A DNA stretch of 58,005 nt from Arthrobacter mobilis (GTDB lineage: Bacteria > Actinomycetota > Actinomycetes > Actinomycetales > Micrococcaceae). Positions within the stretch are counted from its first letter, which is position 1. Each line of letters begins with the position of its first letter. Positions 53,291-58,005 of the stretch are shown in pieces. The stretch is taken from the NCBI RefSeq assembly GCF_012395835.1, contig NZ_JAAZSQ010000007.1, positions 124,360-182,364 of the forward strand. Reading direction: 5' to 3'. The position numbers were made by a program, and so were the translations under genes. Below the pieces are notes generated by a model. The model did no database searches, was not told where the DNA came from, and saw nothing but the letters and a program-made list of their open reading frames with translations.

Positions 53291-54175
53291 TTAGTCCGTC
53301 TTGAGCTGCATCACATCGAGCAGCCGTTCCAGCGCCGGGTTGCGCGTCCCGCGTGCCCACAGGGCGTGCAGCTCCACGACGTCCGTGGAGGCGCCGGCCA
53401 GCCGCAGGTAGGACACCCCGCCGACCCCCAGCAGCCGGGCGGACTCGGGGACGAAGGCCACGCCGCGTCCGGCGGCCACGAGGGCGACCATGGTCAGGAT
53501 CTGGCTGACCGAGTGGACCTCGTTGCGGTGCTCGATCGGCAGCAGGCGGACCGAGAGGTCATAGAAGTAGCGGGCCTTGGTGGGGTGGTGCATCACCAGC
53601 GGCACGTCCACCAGGTCGGCGGCCTCCACCGGACGCTTCAGCTCATCCAGCGGGTGGCCCTCGGGCACGGCGACCAGCAGGCTTTCGGACAGCAGCAGGC
53701 GCGACTCGAACTGGCGGGTGTCGAACGGCGGGCGCGCCAGCCCCAGGTCCAGTTCGCCGGCGGCCAGCGCCTGCAGCTGCTCCCCGGTGACCATCTCCTG
53801 CAGGTCCACGTCGACGTCGGGCAGCCCCTCCTCGATCTCGGCCAGGAGCGGCCCCAGCAGGCTGTAGCCGGAAGCTGCGGTGAAGCCGATGCGCAGCACA
53901 CCGGCCCGGCCGGCGGCGATCCGCCGGGCGGTCTGCGGCGCCCGGTCGGCGGCCACGGCCAGCCGGCGGGCCTCCGCCAGGAAGGCCTCCCCGGCGGCGG
54001 TCAGCGCCACCTTGCGGTTGTCGCGCTCGAACAGGTCGACGCCGATGCTCTTCTCCAGCTTCTGGATCTGCCGGCTGAGCGGCGGCTGGGTCATGTTCAG
54101 CCGCTCAGCGGCACGGCCGAAGTGCAGTTCCTCGGCCACGGCAATGAAGCTGCGCACTTGGTCAAGGGTGAACAT
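53291..54175 (-). CDS. LysR-family regulator of the glucarate/Tct locus
   Basis: A 294-residue LTTR. The HTH is FTLDQVRSFIAVAEELHFGRAAERLNMTQ-type at residues 1-45, with QPPLSRQIQKLEKSIGVDLF following. The effector domain begins near 90 (VLRIGFTAASGYSLL). It lies between the catabolic operon and the tct operon, so glucarate or a pathway intermediate is the likely effector. A palindrome 15 bp upstream of its own ATG may be its operator. Regulation is inferred from position. Confidence 0.87.
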   Translation of the reverse strand: MFTLDQVRSFIAVAEELHFGRAAERLNMTQPPLSRQIQKLEKSIGVDLFERDNRKVALTAAGEAFLAEARRLAVAADRAPQTARRIAAGRAGVLRIGFTAASGYSLLGPLLAEIEEGLPDVDVDLQEMVTGEQLQALAAGELDLGLARPPFDTRQFESRLLLSESLLVAVPEGHPLDELKRPVEAADLVDVPLVMHHPTKARYFYDLSVRLLPIEHRNEVHSVSQILTMVALVAAGRGVAFVPESARLLGVGGVSYLRLAGASTDVVELHALWARGTRNPALERLLDVMQLKTD

Positions 54176-54189
54176 GATTCCCTCCGGGT

Positions 54190-54207
54190 ATTACTCAATG
54201 CAGTAAT
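54190..54207. promoter_or_regulatory. candidate LysR operator
   Basis: Arms ATTACT (54190-54195) and AGTAAT (54202-54207) with a 6-bp spacer. The TTAC-N8-GTAA core has the T-N11-A character of LysR sites. It ends one base before the tctC promoter motif and 15 bp before the lysR ATG, so it could act on both. Confidence 0.6.
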
Positions 54208-54242
54208 GGGCTTGGACATGCATCATAACTTTTTTCTAGGCT
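54208..54242 (+). promoter_or_regulatory. tct operon promoter with shared motif
   Basis: GGGCTTGGACATGCATCA (54208-54225) is followed by TAGGCT (54237-54242), again 19 bp after TTGGAC. It matches the kdgD promoter at 17 of 18 motif positions. The -10 box is 75 bp before the tctC ATG. Confidence 0.7.
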
Positions 54243-54317
54243 CGTTCAGCGAACCACTGGTGACCGGCTTCACATTCGGCCGGATGCCAAGCCACCCCTA
54301 CTCGAGGAGTCCACTCG

Positions 54318-55316
54318 ATGAAGTACTTCCCCACCCGCCGGATCCTGCTCGGCACCGCCGCAGCCTCCGCCGTGCTGGCGATGACCGCCTGCGGCGGCAA
54401 TGTCGGCGGCGCCTCGGGCTCGGCCGATGCCTACCCGAGCAAGCCGATCAACGTCACGGTCGGTGCCGCCCCGGGCGGTTCGACCGACCTGATCGCCCGT
54501 GCCGTGGCCGAGGGCGCGTCCGAGGACCTTGGCGTGGCCATGCCCGTGGTCAACAAGCCCGGCGCCAACGGTGCCCTGGCCCTGAAGGAAGTCCAGGGCA
54601 AGGCTGCCGACGGCTATGAGCTGGCCACCCTGAACGCCTCCCTGATCACCATCACCCCGCTCGCCGTCAGCGAGGCCGAGGCCGTGAGCCTGGACGACGT
54701 CGAGGTCATCGTTGGCCTGTCCCAGGACGACTACGTGCTGGTCGCCAACCCCGAGGCGGGCGTGAAGACCGTCAAGGACCTCACCGCAGCCAAGGACCTG
54801 ACCTTCGGCACCACCGGCGTGGGTACCGGATCGCAGCTGGCCCAGGCCCTGCTGCTCAAGCAGGCCGGCATCAAGGGCACCGAGGTGCCGTTCGACTCCG
54901 GCGCGCCCGCAGTCACCGCGGTCCTGGGCAACCAGGTGCAGCTGGCCACGGTCCAGCTGGGCGAGGCCAAGGCACAGATCGACGCCGGCAAGCTGGTACC
55001 GGTGGTGGTCTTCTCGACCGAACGCAATAAGTTCCTGCCCGACGTCCCCACCGCGACCGAGGAAGGCTACGACATCCCCGTGTCGCAGTACCGCGCCATG
55101 GTGGCGCCCAAGGGCACCCCGGAGGACGTCCAGGCCCGGCTCAAGACCGCCTTCGAGAACACCTTCAAGACCGAGGCCTACCAGCAGTTCAACGAGCAGA
55201 ACCTGCTGACCCCCCGGGAGGTCTCCGGCGAGGAAGTCGTCAGCGAGTGGACCGAGCTGGCCGCGAAGTACAAGCAGCTGACCGAGAAGTACGACATCTC
55301 CCTGCAGGAGAACTAA
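54318..55316 (+). CDS. tctC: tripartite tricarboxylate transporter substrate-binding protein (TctC family)
   Basis: A 332-residue exported lipoprotein. The signal peptide ends in MTAC with the lipidated Cys25. The Bug/TctC fold is marked by YPSKPINVTVGAAPGGSTDL (the loop that holds the ligand carboxylate), VVNKPGANGALALKEVQG, and VPTATEEGYDI near the C-terminus. It binds a di- or tricarboxylate; the adjacent operon suggests a sugar diacid such as glucarate. First of the tctCBA-usp operon. GAGGAG precedes the ATG. Confidence 0.9.
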   Translation: MKYFPTRRILLGTAAASAVLAMTACGGNVGGASGSADAYPSKPINVTVGAAPGGSTDLIARAVAEGASEDLGVAMPVVNKPGANGALALKEVQGKAADGYELATLNASLITITPLAVSEAEAVSLDDVEVIVGLSQDDYVLVANPEAGVKTVKDLTAAKDLTFGTTGVGTGSQLAQALLLKQAGIKGTEVPFDSGAPAVTAVLGNQVQLATVQLGEAKAQIDAGKLVPVVVFSTERNKFLPDVPTATEEGYDIPVSQYRAMVAPKGTPEDVQARLKTAFENTFKTEAYQQFNEQNLLTPREVSGEEVVSEWTELAAKYKQLTEKYDISLQEN

Positions 55317-55347
55317 GCAGCGGCGCCAGGCACCCAGGAGCAGCACC

Positions 55348-55884
55348 ATGAATGAGACCACCAACCTGACCCCGGCACCGGCTGGCCGCGAGGAGGACCT
55401 GACCCCCGAACAGCTGGCGGCGCAGTGGGAGTCGGAAGCGCCGCGGGCCGCCGGGCCGGTTGCCAACCTCGTCTCCTCGGCGGTGGCGGTGGTGCTTGGC
55501 GCTGCCGGCCTCATCCTGTCGCTCCGGCTGGGGCTGGGCACACCCAGCCAGCCCCAGCCGGGCCTGTGGCCGTTCGTCATGAGCCTGGTCATCGCGGTGC
55601 TCGGCCTGGCGCAGATGGTCATCGGCAGGCACGGCGGGGACGGCGAAAAGTTCTCCCGGCTGTCCTGGCTGGTGCTCTTCGGCACCGCCACGCTCGTGGG
55701 GCTGGTGGCGCTAATGCCCGTGATCGGCTTCGAGATCCCCTCGCTGCTGCTCTGCTTCGTCTGGATGAAGTTCCTCGGCGGCGAATCCTGGCGCTCGGCC
55801 GCACTCTATTCGGTCCTCGTCATCGCCGCGTTCTACGGCATTTTCATCCTGGGCCTGGGGACCACCATCCCCCATCTGTTCTAA
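55348..55884 (+). CDS. tctB: tripartite tricarboxylate transporter small membrane subunit (TctB family)
   Basis: A 178-residue membrane protein with four predicted helices, near residues 45-65, 75-92, 108-135 and 150-170, matching DUF1468/TctB. A charged N-terminal tail of about 40 residues precedes them. It partners TctA in the importer. It begins 31 bp after tctC and ends 21 bp before tctA. Confidence 0.87.
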   Translation: MNETTNLTPAPAGREEDLTPEQLAAQWESEAPRAAGPVANLVSSAVAVVLGAAGLILSLRLGLGTPSQPQPGLWPFVMSLVIAVLGLAQMVIGRHGGDGEKFSRLSWLVLFGTATLVGLVALMPVIGFEIPSLLLCFVWMKFLGGESWRSAALYSVLVIAAFYGIFILGLGTTIPHLF

Positions 55885-55905
55885 CGGCCTGAGAGAGGCT
55901 CCTCC

Positions 55906-57441
55906 ATGGATTTCCTGCAACCGGTGCTGGACGGCTTCGGCGTTGTCCTGGCCCCGACCAATCTGCTCTACTGCCTGCTCGGCGTCGTCATCGGCATGCT
56001 GATCGGCGTGCTGCCGGGCCTGGGCCCCGCGGCCACCATCGCCATCCTGCTGCCGCTGACCTACGGGGTCGAGCCGGTCACCGCCATCATCATGCTGGCC
56101 GGCATCTTCTACGGGGCCCAGTACGGCGGCACCATCACTTCGGTGCTGCTGCGCCTGCCCGGCGAAGCCAGTTCGGTGGTGACGGTCTTCGACGGCTACA
56201 TGCTCGCCAAACAGGGCAAAGCCGGCACCGCGCTCGGCATCGCCGCCATAGGCTCATTCGTCGGCGGCACCGTCGGCATCATCGGCCTGACCTTCCTGGC
56301 CCCGGTGGTCGCCGGCTTCGCGCTTTCCTTCGGTCCGCCCGAGTACGCCGCCCTGGCCCTGCTGGGCATCCTGCTGGTGGCCACCATCAGCAGCGGCAGC
56401 AAGTCCAAGGCACTGATCGCCGCGGCCTTCGGCCTGCTGCTGGCCACCGTCGGGCGCGACGTGTTCACCGGCGCCGAGCGCTTCACCTTCGGCAACCTCA
56501 GCATGGCCGACGGCATCGACTTCGTCCCCGTGGCCATGGGCCTGTTCGGCCTCGGGGAAATCCTCTACAACCTGGAGGAACGCCACCGGGCCGCGAAGGC
56601 GCCTGCGAAGGTAGCCAACGTCTGGCCGTCGCGTGCGGACCTGAAGCAGTCCTCGGGCGCCATCGGCCGTGGCTCGGTCCTCGGATTCTTCCTGGGCATC
56701 CTGCCCGGCGGCGGCGCCACCATCTCCTCGATGGCCGCCTACGCACTCGAGAAGAAGCGGGCCAAGCAGCCCGGGCGTTTTGGCAAAGGCGCCGTCGAAG
56801 GCGTTGCCGCTCCGGAAACAGCCAACAACGCGGCCGCCACCAGCTCCTTCATCCCGCTGCTGACCCTGGGCATCCCGGCCAACGCCACCATGGCCCTGAT
56901 GTTCGGCGCACTGCTGATCCAGGGCGTGACCCCCGGGCCGCAGCTGGTGGACCAGCACCCGGACCTGTTCTGGGGCGTGGTGAACTCGATGTACATCGGC
57001 AACATCCTGCTGCTGATCATGTCCATCCCGCTGGTCGGCGTCTTCGTGCGCATCCTGCGCGTGCGGGCCGCCATCCTGGCGCCGATCACCGCGCTGATCA
57101 CGCTGCTCGGCGCCTACACGATCAACAACTCGATGTTCGACGTCACGCTGGTGGTCTTCTTCGGCATCGTCGGCTACCTGATGAAGAAGTTCGGCTTCGA
57201 ACCCGGGCCGCTCGTGCTGGCCTTCGTGCTCGGCGAACTGCTGGAGGCCAACCTGCGCCGGTCGCTGCTGGTGCTCAACGGGGACCTGGGCGGGTTCTTC
57301 GAACGTCCGATCTCGGCCAGCCTGCTGGCCATCTTCCTGGCCGTCGCCCTGTGGCCGGCCCTCCAGTCCCTGCTGGCCCGCCGGAAAGCGGCCGGTGCCG
57401 TCGAAACCGTCAAGACCCAGAAAGCCAAGGAAAAGGTATGA
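55906..57441 (+). CDS. tctA: tripartite tricarboxylate transporter large permease (TctA family)
   Basis: A 511-residue membrane permease with about 11-12 helices. Conserved TctA features are IGVLPGLGPAATIAILLPLTYGVEP near residue 26, IFYGAQYGGTITSVLLRLPGEASSVVT (about 65-91), and FFLGILPGGGATISSMAAYALEKK near 265. The second conserved repeat mirrors the first. It carries the solute across the membrane, driven by an ion gradient. Its stop overlaps the usp start in ATGA. Confidence 0.93.
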   Translation: MDFLQPVLDGFGVVLAPTNLLYCLLGVVIGMLIGVLPGLGPAATIAILLPLTYGVEPVTAIIMLAGIFYGAQYGGTITSVLLRLPGEASSVVTVFDGYMLAKQGKAGTALGIAAIGSFVGGTVGIIGLTFLAPVVAGFALSFGPPEYAALALLGILLVATISSGSKSKALIAAAFGLLLATVGRDVFTGAERFTFGNLSMADGIDFVPVAMGLFGLGEILYNLEERHRAAKAPAKVANVWPSRADLKQSSGAIGRGSVLGFFLGILPGGGATISSMAAYALEKKRAKQPGRFGKGAVEGVAAPETANNAAATSSFIPLLTLGIPANATMALMFGALLIQGVTPGPQLVDQHPDLFWGVVNSMYIGNILLLIMSIPLVGVFVRILRVRAAILAPITALITLLGAYTINNSMFDVTLVVFFGIVGYLMKKFGFEPGPLVLAFVLGELLEANLRRSLLVLNGDLGGFFERPISASLLAIFLAVALWPALQSLLARRKAAGAVETVKTQKAKEKV

Positions 57442-57842
57442 GCATCCTGGTCGGATACATCCCCACTCCCGCCGGGGAGGCGGCCGCACAGGCTGCCATC
57501 GCGGAGGCCAAGCTGCGCGGCGAAAAGCTGTTCGTCGTCAACTCCGTGCGCGAAGGCGCGTTGGTGGACAAGTCGGTGGCTTCCGACACGGACCTGGGCC
57601 GGATTGCCGCCGAGGCAGCGGCCGCCGGCGTCGAAGCGTCCATCCTGCAGTCCACGCATTCGGACGACCTGGCCGAGGAAGTCCTGGCCCTGGCCGAGGT
57701 CCACGACGTGTCGCTGATCGTCATCGGCCTGCGCCAGCGCACCCAGGTCGGCAAGTTCATCATGGGTTCGCACGCCCAGCGCATCCTGCTGCAGGCGGAC
57801 CGGCCGGTGCTGGCGGTCAAGGCCGGCCAGGACAAGCACTGA
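57438..57842 (+). CDS. universal stress protein
   Basis: A 134-residue single-domain Usp. The ATP-binding signature IGLRQRTQVGKFIMGSHAQR (about 94-113) fits the G2xG9xGS pattern, and RILLQADRPVLAVK closes the fold. It is translationally coupled to tctA by ATGA, so it is made with the importer and may sense energy state or bind the permease. A strong hairpin follows the stop. Confidence 0.9.
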   Translation: MSILVGYIPTPAGEAAAQAAIAEAKLRGEKLFVVNSVREGALVDKSVASDTDLGRIAAEAAAAGVEASILQSTHSDDLAEEVLALAEVHDVSLIVIGLRQRTQVGKFIMGSHAQRILLQADRPVLAVKAGQDKH

Positions 57843-57854
57843 CCCACCCCCCCG

Positions 57855-57888
57855 GACGCGGGGCCGGACCCAAGGCCGGCCCCGCGTC
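57855..57888 (+). terminator. hairpin after the tct-usp operon
   Basis: Perfect 13-bp arms GACGCGGGGCCGG (57855-57867) and CCGGCCCCGCGTC (57876-57888) with an 8-base loop. No U run follows. It may be partial, since the next gene is on the same strand. Confidence 0.62.
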
Positions 57889-57910
57889 TACTGACAAAGG
57901 AGCCCTATTA

Positions 57911-58005
57911 ATGTCCTCATCCCTGAGCGTTTCCGGCCTCGAGCCGGCTCCGGCCCAGCCCTCTCCCCATGCCGGCCAGGTGGTGGTGACCGGTGTGACG
58001 GTGAC
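57911..58005 (+). CDS. 5' end of a gene (partial), possibly an enolase-superfamily dehydratase
   Basis: An ATG at 57911 with AAAGGAG upstream opens a frame to the window edge, reading MSSSLSVSGLEPAPAQP and ending in VVVTGVTVT. The final VTGVTV segment recalls the first strand of mandelate-racemase/glucarate-dehydratase family proteins, which would suit the locus. Only 31 residues are visible, so the family is a guess. Confidence 0.55.
   Translation, partial: MSSSLSVSGLEPAPAQPSPHAGQVVVTGVTV

Overview
This window is chromosomal DNA from a high-GC Gram-positive bacterium. The best fit is Actinobacteria, close to Arthrobacter and its relatives in the Micrococcaceae. That placement rests on the very high GC in third codon positions, frequent GTG and TTG starts, -10 boxes of the TAnnnT type, a SAM-IV-type riboswitch (a class known from actinomycetes) and the protein families present. 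It is inference, because no rRNA or other taxonomic marker lies in the window. I saw no tRNA, rRNA, CRISPR array, prophage or plasmid functions. One intact insertion sequence is present.

Layout. (1) 0.2-4.8 kb: an aldo/keto reductase, then a copper module (CopZ-like chaperone, a secreted two-repeat histidine-motif protein, CopA ATPase) behind two CsoR-type operators. (2) 4.9-8.7 kb: a Gfo/Idh/MocA oxidoreductase, an LLM-class flavin enzyme and a trehalose-synthase-like GH13 enzyme. (3) 8.7-10.1 kb: an IS3-family (IS150-type) element inserted exactly in the tip of a terminator hairpin. (4) 10.2-20.7 kb: mixed housekeeping and accessory genes, including DUF1540, a secreted GDPD, a metallophosphoesterase, DUF1684, dienelactone hydrolase, an OsmC protein behind the riboswitch, an acetyltransferase and a 2-hydroxyacid dehydrogenase. 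(5) 20.8-31.4 kb: an aromatic-degradation locus. Its leftward arm is LysR - AraC - FAD monooxygenase - maleylacetate reductase - hydroxyquinol 1,2-dioxygenase. Its divergent rightward arm is an ABC importer with a metallo-beta-lactamase-fold hydrolase. (6) 31.5-34.3 kb: a CBS-domain protein and a glycogen-debranching-type enzyme. (7) 34.4-38.2 kb: a second AraC gene (paralogue of the first) heading a two-component flavin monooxygenase and an alpha/beta hydrolase. (8) 38.4-49.2 kb: a phosphoribosyltransferase-hydrolase fusion, an erythromycin-esterase-like protein, a PucR regulator divergent from alanine dehydrogenase, an MFS exporter, an NADPH:FMN reductase, a methyltransferase, DUF429 and transporters. 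(9) 49.2-58 kb: a glucarate catabolic operon (GudD, ketoglutarate-semialdehyde dehydrogenase, KdgD) opposite a tripartite tricarboxylate-type importer (TctCBA) with a coupled universal stress protein. A LysR gene sits between them.

How the parts work together. In region 5 the ring hydroxylase, intradiol dioxygenase and maleylacetate reductase make a complete route from a resorcinol-like phenol through hydroxyquinol and maleylacetate to 3-oxoadipate. The flanking ABC importer and the region 7 monooxygenase and hydrolase probably feed it, though the true substrate cannot be read from sequence. In region 9 the Tct importer brings in a sugar diacid, and GudD, KdgD and the semialdehyde dehydrogenase convert it to 2-oxoglutarate. 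The two divergent operons carry nearly identical promoters.

The observations most worth follow-up are the duplicated H-x12-H-x-HP protein inside the copper operon, the three adjoining palindromes in front of it, the IS-split terminator, the SAM-IV-type riboswitch ahead of an OsmC gene, the coupled leader ORF of the ABC operon, the paired AraC-monooxygenase units and the matched glucarate/Tct promoters. None of these by itself proves a new system.
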